Origin: Pseudomonas lopnurensis
GTDB taxonomy: Bacteria > Pseudomonadota > Gammaproteobacteria > Pseudomonadales > Pseudomonadaceae
Assembly (NCBI RefSeq): GCF_015070855.1
Contig: NZ_JADDIX010000036.1
Location: forward strand, 1-35,453
DNA length: 35,453 nucleotides
Direction of reading: 5' to 3'
Position numbers and translations under genes: made by a program. Of the stretch, positions 15,791-22,897 are shown one piece after another (position 1 is the stretch's first letter; the number at the start of each line of letters is the position of its first letter). Under the pieces are notes generated by a model. The model worked only from the letters and a program-made list of their open reading frames with translations, was not told where the DNA came from and made no database searches.

Positions 15791-15977
15791 GCGGCTGCCC
15801 CAGGTGCCTCACGGACACCGGGCTGGCCTGGCGCAGGAACTCGGTGTAGCGCGCCAGCAAGGCCTGGGCGCGGGCCAGCTCGGCGAGGCGCGCCGGCTCC
15901 ACCTCCAGACCCTGGCGCTGCAGCACCGCGCAGAGCCAGCGTTCATCGGCGGTCTGCGTGTCGTCGTCAGGCACCAT
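15780..15977 (-). CDS. Small AtzG/DUF4089-like putative amidase partner subunit
   Basis: This 65-residue protein is predicted to be mostly helical (LCAVLQRQGLEVEPARLAEL then ARAQALLARYTEFLRQ). Length, acidic start and position directly ahead of an amidase gene resemble AtzG-like (DUF4089) subunits, which complex with AtzE-type amidases as GatC does with GatA. It overlaps the RraA-like gene by 11 bases at its start and the amidase gene by 11 bases at its end. Both overlaps read ATG-RTG-CCTGA, almost the same sequence. That arrangement implies tight translational coupling and fixed stoichiometry. The family assignment rests on size, helicity and context, since the sequence itself is weakly conserved. 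Confidence 0.75.
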   Translation of the reverse strand: MVPDDDTQTADERWLCAVLQRQGLEVEPARLAELARAQALLARYTEFLRQASPVSVRHLGQPHDA

Positions 15978-16683
15978 CGCGGGCGTCCTGCCAGGCGCGG
16001 AATTCCGCGCGCGACCGTTCGGTGGCCGGGTACAGGCCGATGATGCTGCGCCCGCTCGCCACTTCGGCGGCGGCGAAGACTTCGTAGCGGGTCTGTTCCC
16101 AGGCCTGTTCGGCGATTTCGTCGGCCATCGCCAGCGGAATCACCACCACGCCTTCGCTGTCGCCGACGATGATGTCGCCGGGGTAGATGGCGACGTCCGC
16201 GCAACCCACCGGCACGTCGATTTCCACCGCCTGCAGAAAGCCGAAACTCGGTGCCGGCACCGCACAGCGCTGGTAGGCCGGGAAACCCAGCTTCTCGATC
16301 TGCGCGGTGTCGCGAAAACCGCCGTCGCTGACGATGCCGGCGCAGCCGCGGGCCTTCAGCCGGCCGATCAGCAGGTCGCCGCAGGAACAGGCGCGCGTCT
16401 CGCCGCGGGTGTCCATCACCAGCACGCTGCCCGGCGGACATTCCTCGAACGCGCGCTGGTGAATGTTGCTGGCGCCGCCGTAGCTGCTCATGCCGCCGAC
16501 GTCGTCGCGCATCGGCACGAAACGCAGCGTGTAGGCGGGGCCGACCATCCGCGGTTGGCCCTTGGCCAGCGGCGCGATGCCGCTGGGCACGGCACGGCGC
16601 ACGCCGGCGCGATACAGGCAGGTGCTCAGGGTGGAAATGTTCACCTGCGCCAGGCGCAGGCGGTTCTCTTCGCTCAGCGCCAT
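15967..16683 (-). CDS. RraA-like / 4-hydroxy-4-methyl-2-oxoglutarate aldolase-type protein
   Basis: This 238-residue protein belongs to the RraA-like family, which includes divalent-metal aldolases/oxaloacetate decarboxylases and the RNase E inhibitor RraA. The core GDLLIGRLKARGCAGIVSDGGFRD (102-125) has the conserved Gly-Asp-Leu loop and the Arg124-Asp125 pair used in aldolase members for substrate and metal binding. VGCADVAIYPGDIIVGDSEGVVVIP is the second family block. The ATG at 16683 follows GGGAGG. It is longer than E. coli RraA (about 160 residues), matching aldolase-type members. In a ring-oxidation operon it may cleave a pyruvate- or oxaloacetate-yielding end product; an RNA-decay role is unlikely here. 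Confidence 0.88.
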   Translation of the reverse strand: MALSEENRLRLAQVNISTLSTCLYRAGVRRAVPSGIAPLAKGQPRMVGPAYTLRFVPMRDDVGGMSSYGGASNIHQRAFEECPPGSVLVMDTRGETRACSCGDLLIGRLKARGCAGIVSDGGFRDTAQIEKLGFPAYQRCAVPAPSFGFLQAVEIDVPVGCADVAIYPGDIIVGDSEGVVVIPLAMADEIAEQAWEQTRYEVFAAAEVASGRSIIGLYPATERSRAEFRAWQDARDGA

Positions 16684-16708
16684 GCGCCAGCCTCCCGGAT
16701 CACGCCGC

Positions 16709-17191
16709 TCATAGCGGGATGGCGATCAGCGTGTCGACCTTGGACGAGTCGAGCACCACCTTGCGCGTGCGGAACAGGCAGCGGCCTTCTTCCAGCACGA
16801 TGTGGTCGGAGTAGCGCCCGCTGGCGAACAGCGTGACGCGGCCGTCGAGCATGGTGCGCACGCAGGTGAAGCTGGTTTCCATGCGGATCGACTCGTCGTC
16901 CATCTCCAGCACCTTGGAGTCGGAGAGCACGTGGCGGTAATAGTGCGGCTCGAAGATGTTGGCCTTCTCGATCGCCTCGACGCGGTCGTAGAGCATCGCC
17001 TGGTTATCGCAGAGCATGATCGACAGCGGCATGATCATCTCTTCGTTCTGCCGTGTGGTGATGCGGTAGATGCACGGCTCGGTGAAGTAGGTCGGCCAGT
17101 CCGACAGCACGCCGTCGTCGATGGTGTAGGTGTAGTCGGCGATCAGTTGCCGGGCCTGGGCCACGGTGATCCGCTCCATCACGTTGCTCAT
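16709..17191 (-). CDS. Ring-hydroxylating dioxygenase beta (small) subunit
   Basis: This is about 160 residues of the NTF2-like beta-subunit fold that packs with Rieske alpha subunits in alpha3beta3 oxygenases. Family features are the N-terminal ARQLIADYTYTIDDGVLSDW, the LYDRVEAIEKANIFEPHYYRHVLSD middle block and the C-terminal FRTRKVVLDSSKVDTLIAIPL. The alpha stop and this start are three to nine bases apart. AAGGA at 17198-17202 lies six bases before the ATG at 17191 but directly touches the ATG at 17197, so 17191 is preferred. The RraA-like gene begins 25 bases after its stop. The beta subunit has no redox centre and is structural in known members. Confidence 0.9.
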   Translation of the reverse strand: MSNVMERITVAQARQLIADYTYTIDDGVLSDWPTYFTEPCIYRITTRQNEEMIMPLSIMLCDNQAMLYDRVEAIEKANIFEPHYYRHVLSDSKVLEMDDESIRMETSFTCVRTMLDGRVTLFASGRYSDHIVLEEGRCLFRTRKVVLDSSKVDTLIAIPL

Positions 17192-17200
17192 GTTCATTCC

Positions 17201-18454
17201 TTACAGCCCCATCAACGCGCGATAGCCGGTCCAGAAACCGCGCACGCTCCCTTCGGAAACCCGCGAACCGGGGATCGGTTCGATCCCGTGGCCGCCCATC
17301 TCGATCACCGCCGCCTTGTCCAGGCTGCCGGCGATGCCCTGCTGCACCAGGCCGCCGATCATGCCGTCCTCCATGGCGATCAGCCCGGCCGGGCCCATCA
17401 TGTTGGATTGCTTGAGGCGCCCGTTGAGCTTGCGCTCGTCGTCGTCCTGGTAGCCGAAGGCGATCCAGCGCAGCTCCGACTCGTGCGTGCCGACCGGCAC
17501 GATGGTGCGCAGCGCCAGGCAGTTGCGCAGCTGCTGCAGGACGAAGTTGGGGAACACCGTGTGGATGGTCATCGAGACGCTGTCGCCGAAGTCGTCCCAG
17601 ACGTCGGTCATCGACTTGTCGCGCAGGCCGAAACCGTAGGCGCTGATTTCCGCCGAACGCATCTCGGCCTCTTCATACACTTCGCCGCCGGTCTCGAATT
17701 TCATCTTCGACCAGCTGATGTGCGACCAGCCGTTGGTGCCCATGGTGATGCCGCCTTCCATGGTCAGCCGGTCCTGTTTCATCACGCCGTTGAAGGCATG
17801 CAGGATGGAGGCGTGGTAGGGGTCCTTGACGTTCTCGATGTACAGTTTCCAGTTCGACGGCAGCTTCTGGCTGTAGGTGCCGAGCACGCGCAGCGGCTTG
17901 CCGCAGACGCGCTGCATGTTGGCGATCAGCTCGGGGCCGACGTACTCCTCGAAAGGCGGCGTCTCGTCACTGAAGGTGCCGAAGATCAGGCCGTTCTGCA
18001 CGTGCACGCGCAGGCGCTGCAGGCCGTTGTCTTCCTTCTTGAAGGTGTCGGCCATGCCGCCCTTGCCGCGCACGCCGCGCTCGAAGGCGGCGGCGGTCAT
18101 CTTGCCGTTCAGGTTGAAGCACCAGTTGTGGTAGATGCACATGAAGCGCTTGGTCTTGCCCTGCGGCGTGTAGACCAGCGGCGTGCCCTTGTGCGAGCAA
18201 CGGTTGACCATCGCCTGGACCTCGCCCTCGTCGTTGCGCACGACGATCACCGGCACTTCGCCAACCTGCGCGGTGACGTAGCAGCCGGCTTCGGGTATCT
18301 GCACCTCGAGACCGAGGAAGTGCCAGATCGGCCCGCGGAAGATCGCCTTCTGTTCGTGCTCGAAGACTTCCGGCTCCGAGTAGACGGCATAGGGAATGCG
18401 CCGTACCCCTTCTTCAGGCCAGGTTACCGGCAATGGGTTTTCTGAGTTTTTCAA
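17201..18454 (-). CDS. Rieske ring-hydroxylating dioxygenase alpha (large) subunit
   Basis: This 417-residue terminal oxygenase has Rieske [2Fe-2S] ligands Cys86 and His88 (NRCSHKG) and Cys106 and His109 (MCIYHNW). The mononuclear iron motif is D-P-Y-H-x4-H (Asp211, His214, His219) in ENVKDPYHASILHAF. The overall pattern recalls the anthranilate/salicylate/ortho-substituted-benzoate group, and the beta subunit gene follows directly. Start is a TTG at 18454 with AGGAAG upstream; no ATG occurs before residue 82, so the rare start is well supported. It is the first gene of the - strand catabolic operon. Electrons probably come from the reductase at 11051-11995. Substrate assignment needs phylogeny; an aromatic acid or aryl sulfonate is my inference only. 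Confidence 0.93.
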   Translation of the reverse strand: MKNSENPLPVTWPEEGVRRIPYAVYSEPEVFEHEQKAIFRGPIWHFLGLEVQIPEAGCYVTAQVGEVPVIVVRNDEGEVQAMVNRCSHKGTPLVYTPQGKTKRFMCIYHNWCFNLNGKMTAAAFERGVRGKGGMADTFKKEDNGLQRLRVHVQNGLIFGTFSDETPPFEEYVGPELIANMQRVCGKPLRVLGTYSQKLPSNWKLYIENVKDPYHASILHAFNGVMKQDRLTMEGGITMGTNGWSHISWSKMKFETGGEVYEEAEMRSAEISAYGFGLRDKSMTDVWDDFGDSVSMTIHTVFPNFVLQQLRNCLALRTIVPVGTHESELRWIAFGYQDDDERKLNGRLKQSNMMGPAGLIAMEDGMIGGLVQQGIAGSLDKAAVIEMGGHGIEPIPGSRVSEGSVRGFWTGYRALMGL

Positions 18455-18516
18455 TGCTGCTTCCTATCTTTAGACTGCACGCGGAAGGCTGTCTTGAGCA
18501 TGCCTTGTGTGGGTCT

Positions 18517-18549
18517 AAAATACGGCCGCAGGGGCGATGTTCAAACATC
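18517..18549 (-). promoter_or_regulatory. Likely promoter and dyad operator for the oxygenase operon
   Basis: On the - strand TTGAAC (18539-18544) and TATTTT (18517-18522) are spaced by 16 bases, giving a leader of about 55 bases before the TTG start. The dyad GATGTT-CA-AACATC (18536-18549) covers the -35 box and could bind a regulator. The -10 box overlaps that of an opposite-facing promoter-like pair (TTGAGC 18494-18499, TAAAAT 18516-18521). Confidence 0.5.
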
Positions 18550-18675
18550 AAAATATGCTCGCGCTGCCGCGAAAAATACGTCGGCGAGGTTTTCGCCACG
18601 CAGGGCTGAAGGGCGTCGGTCCATGAGACAACGCGTGAAGAAGGGGCGCTGGCGGGCTCAGCCAGCGCTCTTTTT
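18528..18675 (+). ncRNA. Candidate small RNA of about 150 nt
   Basis: On the + strand a promoter-like pair, TTGAGC (18494-18499), 16 bases, TAAAAT (18516-18521), precedes a stretch with no credible gene. It ends in a strong terminator at 18646-18675: 8-bp stem GCGCTGGC/GCCAGCGC, seven-base loop, then TCTTTTT. No + strand protein gene lies upstream that this terminator could serve. I infer a small transcript starting near 18528. It is not recognised as a known RNA family, and a chance promoter with a relic terminator is the alternative. Confidence 0.4.
18646..18675 (+). terminator. Rho-independent terminator with no protein gene upstream
   Basis: The 8-bp stem GCGCTGGC (18646-18653) with GCCAGCGC (18661-18668), loop GGGCTCA, is followed by TCTTTTT (18669-18675). 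It works only in the + direction. The nearest + strand gene ends at 11995, more than 6 kb away. Confidence 0.7.
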
Positions 18676-18759
18676 CGAGGTCGAGCTTCGGTGGCTGCCC
18701 ATGTGAAACGGGAACAGCCCCATGGCACATGCCCAACTCGTACAGTCTTGGAACGAGAA

Positions 18760-18786
18760 GCCCCGCTCGGCTTGCGCCGGCGGGGC
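18760..18786 (-). terminator. Probable terminator downstream of metK
   Basis: GCCCCGC (18760-18766) pairs with GCGGGGC (18780-18786). On the - strand the stem is followed by TTCTCGTT, a moderately T-rich tract, about 180 bases after the metK stop. It is a plausible end for the methyltransferase-metK transcript. Confidence 0.5.
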
Positions 18787-18812
18787 CTCATCAAAAGCAG
18801 CGGTGAGCTTCA

Positions 18813-18840
18813 GGCCACAAGCTGCAAGTAAAAGCAGGAG
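18813..18840. repeat. Copy of the GCCACAAGCTGCAAG dispersed repeat
   Basis: The 16 bases GCCACAAGCTGCAAGT (18814-18829) recur exactly at 25963-25978 between tktA and epd, followed in both places by AAAGC or CAAAGC. It is a dispersed intergenic repeat of the type seen in pseudomonads. Here it lies downstream of metK. Confidence 0.65.
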
Positions 18841-18841
18841 T

Positions 18842-18955
18842 CACGGTGGATGTGAAAGACGACATCCACCCTACGCTGGCTGTAGGTCGGGTCACGCTTC
18901 ACCGACCCGACGAGCGGAGCACGGTGGATGTAAAAAGCGACATCCACCCTACGCT
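18842..18955. repeat. Two near-identical palindromic units flanking a third hairpin
   Basis: Unit 1 has stem GGTGGATGT (18845-18853) with ACATCCACC (18862-18870). Unit 2 has the same stem at 18923-18931 and 18940-18948. Each is preceded by CAC and followed by CTACGCT, and they lie 78 bases apart in direct orientation. Between them GTCGGGT (18886-18892) pairs with ACCCGAC (18905-18911). The array sits just beyond the metK stop (18970) and may affect the 3' end of that transcript. Confidence 0.8.
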
Positions 18956-18969
18956 TGCTTGCAGCCGCC

Positions 18970-20160
18970 TTACAGGCCTGCGGCAGCGCGCAGGGCGTCG
19001 GCCTTGTCGGTGCGCTCCCAGGTGAAGGCGGTGAAGGTGTCGCCACCGACCGTCATCTCGTAGGGGGTGCGACCGAAGTGGCCGTAGGCCGCGGTGGCCT
19101 TGTACATCGGGTGCAGCAGGTCGAGCATGGTGGTGATCGCGTACGGACGCAGGTCGAAATGCTCGCGGACCAGTTCGATGATCTTGTCGTCGCCGAGCTT
19201 GCCGGTGCCGAAGGTGTTGATCGAGATCGAGGTCGGCAGCGCCACGCCGATGGCGTAGGACACCTGGATTTCGCAACGGTCGGCCAGGCCCGCGGCGACG
19301 ATGTTCTTGGCCACGTAGCGGCCGGCGTAGGCGGCCGAACGGTCGACCTTGGACGGGTCCTTGCCGGAGAAGGCGCCGCCGCCGTGACGGGCCATGCCGC
19401 CATAGGTGTCGACGATGATCTTGCGGCCGGTCAGGCCGCAGTCGCCCACCGGGCCGCCGATGACGAACTGACCGGTTGGGTTGATGTGGTACTGGGTGTC
19501 CTTGTGCAGCAGCTCGGCCGGCAGGCAGTGCTTGATGACCAGTTCCATCACCGCTTCGCGCAGGTCGCTCTGCTTGACTTCCGGGTTGTGCTGGGTGGAG
19601 AGCACGACGGCGTCGATACCGGCGACCTTGCCGTTCTCGTAGCGGCAGGTGACCTGGCTCTTGGCGTCCGGGCGCAGCCACGGCAACAGGCCGTTCTTGC
19701 GCGCCTCGGCCTGGCGCTCGACCAGCGCGTGGGAGAAGCGGATCGGCGCCGGCATCAGGACGTCGGTCTCGTTGCTGGCGTAGCCGAACATCAGGCCCTG
19801 GTCGCCGGCGCCCTGGTCTTCCGGCCGCGAACGGTCGACGCCCTGGGCGATGTCCACCGACTGCTTGCCGATGATGTTGATGATGCCGCAGGTGGCGCCA
19901 TCGAAGCCGACTTCCGAGCTGTTGTAGCCGATGTCGACGATGACGTCGCGCACCAGTTGCTCCAGGTCGACCCAGGCGGAGGTGGTGACTTCGCCGGCGA
20001 CGATCGCCACACCGGTCTTGACCAGGGTCTCGCAGGCCACGCGGGCGTGCTTGTCCTCGGCGATGATGGCGTCCAGCACCGCATCGGAGATCTGGTCGGC
20101 GATCTTGTCCGGATGCCCTTCGGACACGGACTCGGAGGTGAAAATCGAATATTCGCTCAT
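18970..20160 (-). CDS. metK: S-adenosylmethionine synthetase
   Basis: This 396-residue cytoplasmic enzyme makes S-adenosylmethionine from ATP and methionine. Clear family motifs are [21 protein letters not shown] near the N-terminus (methionine and ATP site), [12 protein letters not shown] (about 115-126) and [19 protein letters not shown] (about 260-280, the P-loop-like signature). Length is normal for bacterial MetK. The start follows AGGAAA by a normal spacing and lies 14 bases after the stop of the HTH/methyltransferase gene, so the two form an operon. The pairing of SAM synthesis with a SAM-dependent regulator suggests feedback control. The gene order is the one I recall in P. aeruginosa (PA0546-PA0547). 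The 515-base gap after its stop carries a probable terminator and palindromic repeats. Confidence 0.97.
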   Translation of the reverse strand: MSEYSIFTSESVSEGHPDKIADQISDAVLDAIIAEDKHARVACETLVKTGVAIVAGEVTTSAWVDLEQLVRDVIVDIGYNSSEVGFDGATCGIINIIGKQSVDIAQGVDRSRPEDQGAGDQGLMFGYASNETDVLMPAPIRFSHALVERQAEARKNGLLPWLRPDAKSQVTCRYENGKVAGIDAVVLSTQHNPEVKQSDLREAVMELVIKHCLPAELLHKDTQYHINPTGQFVIGGPVGDCGLTGRKIIVDTYGGMARHGGGAFSGKDPSKVDRSAAYAGRYVAKNIVAAGLADRCEIQVSYAIGVALPTSISINTFGTGKLGDDKIIELVREHFDLRPYAITTMLDLLHPMYKATAAYGHFGRTPYEMTVGGDTFTAFTWERTDKADALRAAAGL

Positions 20161-20174
20161 CTATCGGTTTCCTA

Positions 20175-21176
20175 TTACCGGTGGGTGAGTCGGTCGTCAG
20201 GGGCGGGCCGGGAAAAGTGCCGGGCCTGGATCTGAAAACCGTTCTTCAAGCCAATGTAGAGGCTCTCGCCGGGCGTGAGCCCCGCGGCATCGGCCCAACG
20301 GGCCAGATCGTCCTGTTCGAAGCCCAACCACAGATCGCCGCAGGCCTCCCTGGCCCAACTCTGGTTGTGGCTGCACAGCTCGGTGACCAGCAGGCTACCG
20401 CCCACCTTCACCAGCCGCGCCAGTTGTTTCATCGCCTCGCCCGGCGCCGCCAGGTGATGCAGCACCATGTTCAGCACCACGCAGTCGGCAGGCGGACAGT
20501 CGTCGTGCAGGGCGTCGGCGAGCTTCAGTTCGACGTTGCCCAGGCCCGCCTGCTCGCAGTGCATGCGCGCCAGTTCGAGCATGGCCGGGCTGTTGTCCAA
20601 TGCCACCACCCGGGCGAAACGCCGCGCCAGTTCCGGCAGGAAGCTGCCATCGCCGGGACCGACCTCCAGCGCCGTGGCGGCGGCGTCGAGATTCAGCGTA
20701 TCGAGCAGGGCCAGCACGCTGTCGCGGTACTGCGGCAGGCCGGCGATCAGGTCCTGGCGAGCCTGGAAGCTGCCCGCCATGCGCGCGAAGAAATCCTCGC
20801 TGGCGGCGCTGCGCTGGGCATGCACCGCGGCGATCCGCGCTTCGACCTCGTGCGGCAACTGCAGCCGGTCGACCTCCTCGAGCAGCGCCGTGTGGAGCTT
20901 GCCGCCGAGGCTGTCGGGCTGCGGCAGGCTGCGCCGGTAGAACACCGCGTTGCCTTCGCGTCGGGTGGCGAGCAGGCCGACCTGGGTCAGTACCTTGAGG
21001 TGATGGCTCATGCCCGACTGGCCGGTGGCGAAGATCTGCGCCAGTTCCAGCACGCCGAACGAGTCGCTGGCCAGCGCCCGCAGCACGTTCAGCCGCAACA
21101 CGTCGCCGCCGGCCTTGCACAGGGCGGCGAGCTGGTCGCTGACATCGAAACGGATCTGGGGAATGCGCAGGCTCAT
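20175..21176 (-). CDS. ArsR-type HTH regulator fused to a SAM-dependent methyltransferase
   Basis: This 333-residue two-domain protein has an ArsR-like winged HTH at about 15-100 (LNVLRALASDSFGVLELAQIFATGQSGMSHHLKVL, then TRREGNAVFYRR wing). A Rossmann methyltransferase follows, with motif I ALEVGPGDGSFLPELA and later VVLNMVLHHLAAPGEA. It ends with the methyltransferase C-terminus SLYIGLKNGFQIQARHF. It lies directly upstream of metK and resembles the conserved PA0547-type gene. The methyltransferase domain may be a SAM/SAH sensor rather than an enzyme. Its ATG at 21174-21176 has no Shine-Dalgarno, and the predicted -10 box ends only ten bases before it, so the message may be leaderless. An internal start is possible but would cut the HTH. 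Confidence 0.92.
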   Translation of the reverse strand: MSLRIPQIRFDVSDQLAALCKAGGDVLRLNVLRALASDSFGVLELAQIFATGQSGMSHHLKVLTQVGLLATRREGNAVFYRRSLPQPDSLGGKLHTALLEEVDRLQLPHEVEARIAAVHAQRSAASEDFFARMAGSFQARQDLIAGLPQYRDSVLALLDTLNLDAAATALEVGPGDGSFLPELARRFARVVALDNSPAMLELARMHCEQAGLGNVELKLADALHDDCPPADCVVLNMVLHHLAAPGEAMKQLARLVKVGGSLLVTELCSHNQSWAREACGDLWLGFEQDDLARWADAAGLTPGESLYIGLKNGFQIQARHFSRPAPDDRLTHR

Positions 21177-21185
21177 AGGGCGCGC

Positions 21186-21246
21186 AGTCTAGTCGGTCAC
21201 TTTTCGTACAGCAAGGGCAGTATCAAAAAGTTTTGATATTGCCCTT
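21186..21246 (-). promoter_or_regulatory. Promoter and 16-2-16 palindromic operator of the ArsR/methyltransferase-metK operon
   Basis: On the - strand TTGCTG (21209-21214) and TAGACT (21186-21191) are 17 bases apart, and the start codon is ten bases beyond. A palindrome at 21213-21246 has two 16-base arms with one mismatch around AG, with the core ATCAAAA-AG-TTTTGAT-like, and overlaps the -35 end. Its symmetry fits an ArsR-family dimer site, so autoregulation is likely. It also lies 12 bases after the LysE-type gene stop, but no T-run follows, which argues against a simple terminator. Confidence 0.6.
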
Positions 21247-21258
21247 GGCGGCGTGGGG

Positions 21259-21861
21259 TTACTGCATCAGGCGGGACAGGCCGAGGGTGCAGGACACCAG
21301 GCCGAGCCCCAGCAGAAAGTAGTTGGGCAGGATATCCAGCAGGCGCTGGATCCTCCCGCTGCCGCAGAGGCGTCGCGCCAGCAGGCTGTAGGCCAGCAGG
21401 ATGCTCAGGTCGATGACCGCCCAGATGGCGATGAGCGTCGTCGCCTGTGCCGCGAACGGCTGCGCGGGCAGGATGAAACCGGGCAGGAAGGCGAGGAAGA
21501 ACAGGATGTCCTTGGGGTTCGACAGGCCCACGGCCATGGCCCGCCAGAAATAGTGCGATTCGCTGCGGCGCGGGGGCGTGGCCTCGCCGGCGCCACCGCA
21601 GAGGCCATCGCAGCCCAGCCAGATCAGGTAGAGCCCGCCGAGTACCTGACCGGCCTCGAGCACCACCGGTTCCAGATCCAGCGCCAGATAGATCATCGCC
21701 AGCGCGGCGACCATCAGCACCTGGGCGGACACCACGCCGCCGAGGATCGTCCACAGCGGCCAGCGGCGCCGGGCATCGGCGACCACCAGTGCGACCACCG
21801 GGCCGGGGGAAGCGATCAGCAGGGCGACCGCCGCGGCGAAGGCGAGATAGGTGGCGCTCAT
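21259..21861 (-). CDS. LysE/RhtB-family amino-acid exporter
   Basis: This 200-residue inner-membrane protein has about six hydrophobic segments. The family start (YLAFAAAVALLIASPGPVVALVVADAR) contains the SPGP motif. LGGLYLIWLGCDGL and FWRAMAVGLSNPKDILFFLAFLPGF are the middle LysE blocks, including the Asn-Pro-Lys motif. Its ATG overlaps the TGA of the upstream oxygenase gene (ATGA at 21858-21861), so both are translated together. Members export amino acids or derivatives such as lysine, arginine, homoserine and threonine. The coupling to an amino-acid hydroxylase suggests export of the hydroxylated product, or relief from a toxic one. The exact substrate cannot be read. Confidence 0.93.
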   Translation of the reverse strand: MSATYLAFAAAVALLIASPGPVVALVVADARRRWPLWTILGGVVSAQVLMVAALAMIYLALDLEPVVLEAGQVLGGLYLIWLGCDGLCGGAGEATPPRRSESHYFWRAMAVGLSNPKDILFFLAFLPGFILPAQPFAAQATTLIAIWAVIDLSILLAYSLLARRLCGSGRIQRLLDILPNYFLLGLGLVSCTLGLSRLMQ

Positions 21862-22754
21862 CGTTCGGTCACCCGTTCGAATATCCGCGTCTGCTGGCCC
21901 AGGCGCTCCGCGTAGCCGCGCGGGTTGCAGATGGCGAAGGCGCGCTGCATCCAGCGATCGCTGCCGTCGAAGCGGGCGCTGAAGGGGCTGCGGGCGTGGG
22001 CGGTACGACGGTTGTCGATGATCAGCAGGTCGCCGCGGGCCAGGCGTATCGGTTCGGCCACGTCCCAGGCGATGCCGCGCAGCTTGCCCAGCAGGTGCTG
22101 CGCGCGGTCGCTCGACGCCAGCATGAACTGCGGGTCGAAGCGCAGGAACGGTGCATCCGGGTCGCCATAGAGCACGCTCTGGTGCCGGCCGATGTCGATC
22201 CGCTGGTTCTTCTCGCGCGGGCCGTAGTCGGAAAGGAAGTTGTAGGGTTCGCTGAGGAAGAAGGCTCGCTCCTCGTGGCTCAGGCGATCGAGGATCGGCT
22301 CGACCGAGGCGATGTAGGTGACCGCCTCGGCCGCGGGGTCCTGGCGCAGGCAGAGCAGTGCCAGATAGTCCGGCAGGACGGCGTGGAAGGCGTTTTCGGT
22401 GTGCAGGTCCAGTTCGGTGTCGAAGCTGTCCGCGGTGGCGGCGCGCGCCTGTGCCTGCTGTGCGAAGAAGTTGTTGACGATGCTGCCGCCGGACTCCTGG
22501 ACGTAGCCGATCGGCTCGCCGAGCAGTGCTGTCGCCTGTAGCAGTAGGCGTTCGCTGCTGTCGTCGTCCTTGCGCATGTCCTCGCGGCACCGCGGTGTGG
22601 GCGGGATATCGCCAATGGGCAGGTTCTGCAGCAGCAGGAAGCCCCGCTCGTTACCGAACAGCCTGAAGTGAAGGATTTGCGCGATCTGCTCCTGCAGCAG
22701 GCCGCCGCTGCGAATGGCGCAAGCCAGAAGATGATCGAATTTATCGTGGTGCAT
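21858..22754 (-). CDS. Clavaminate-synthase/VioC-like Fe(II)/2-oxoglutarate amino-acid oxygenase
   Basis: This 298-residue enzyme of the TauD superfamily's clavaminate-synthase branch has the iron ligands His118 and Glu120 in LHTENAFH (an HxE rather than HxD facial triad, as in VioC) and His253 in TAHARSPF. Arg267 is placed 14 residues later as the 2-oxoglutarate arginine. LHTENAFHAVLPDYLALLCLRQD strongly resembles arginine/asparagine/lysine beta- or gamma-hydroxylases. The ATG at 22754 opens a two-gene unit with the LysE-type exporter. A LysR gene begins 143 bases away on the other strand. I infer a free amino-acid hydroxylase; no nonribosomal synthetase is near, so the product may be used or exported as such. 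The cytoplasmic enzyme needs Fe(II), O2 and 2-oxoglutarate. Confidence 0.88.
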   Translation of the reverse strand: MHHDKFDHLLACAIRSGGLLQEQIAQILHFRLFGNERGFLLLQNLPIGDIPPTPRCREDMRKDDDSSERLLLQATALLGEPIGYVQESGGSIVNNFFAQQAQARAATADSFDTELDLHTENAFHAVLPDYLALLCLRQDPAAEAVTYIASVEPILDRLSHEERAFFLSEPYNFLSDYGPREKNQRIDIGRHQSVLYGDPDAPFLRFDPQFMLASSDRAQHLLGKLRGIAWDVAEPIRLARGDLLIIDNRRTAHARSPFSARFDGSDRWMQRAFAICNPRGYAERLGQQTRIFERVTER

Positions 22755-22897
22755 GGCATCCTTCCCTGAGTTTTACTTATTGGAGGCGTGCGGCGCCCGC
22801 TTGCCGAAGTTGCAGGCAGGCCCTTCGGAGCGCAGTATCGGGATGGTGAGGGCGCTTGAAAAATGGAAAAAACGGCCAGGAAGGATGAGTTTCAGTC

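Noticed and set aside
14414..15977. Cyanuric acid (atzDEF-type) degradation cluster
   Set aside because: Only an AtzE/AtzG-like pair is present; no AtzD cyanuric acid hydrolase or AtzF-type allophanate hydrolase is seen, and the context is a Rieske oxygenase operon.
16802..18445. 547-residue + strand frame opposite the oxygenase subunit genes
   Set aside because: It spans two genes with intact Rieske and beta-subunit motifs on the other strand, and its own sequence has no recognisable domain.
18842..18955. CRISPR-like array
   Set aside because: There are only two palindromic copies with no regular spacers, and no cas genes are in the window.
18722..19063. 113-residue + strand frame across the palindromic repeats after metK
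   Set aside because: It translates the repeat units themselves (two similar HPPYA segments) and runs into the metK gene antisense.
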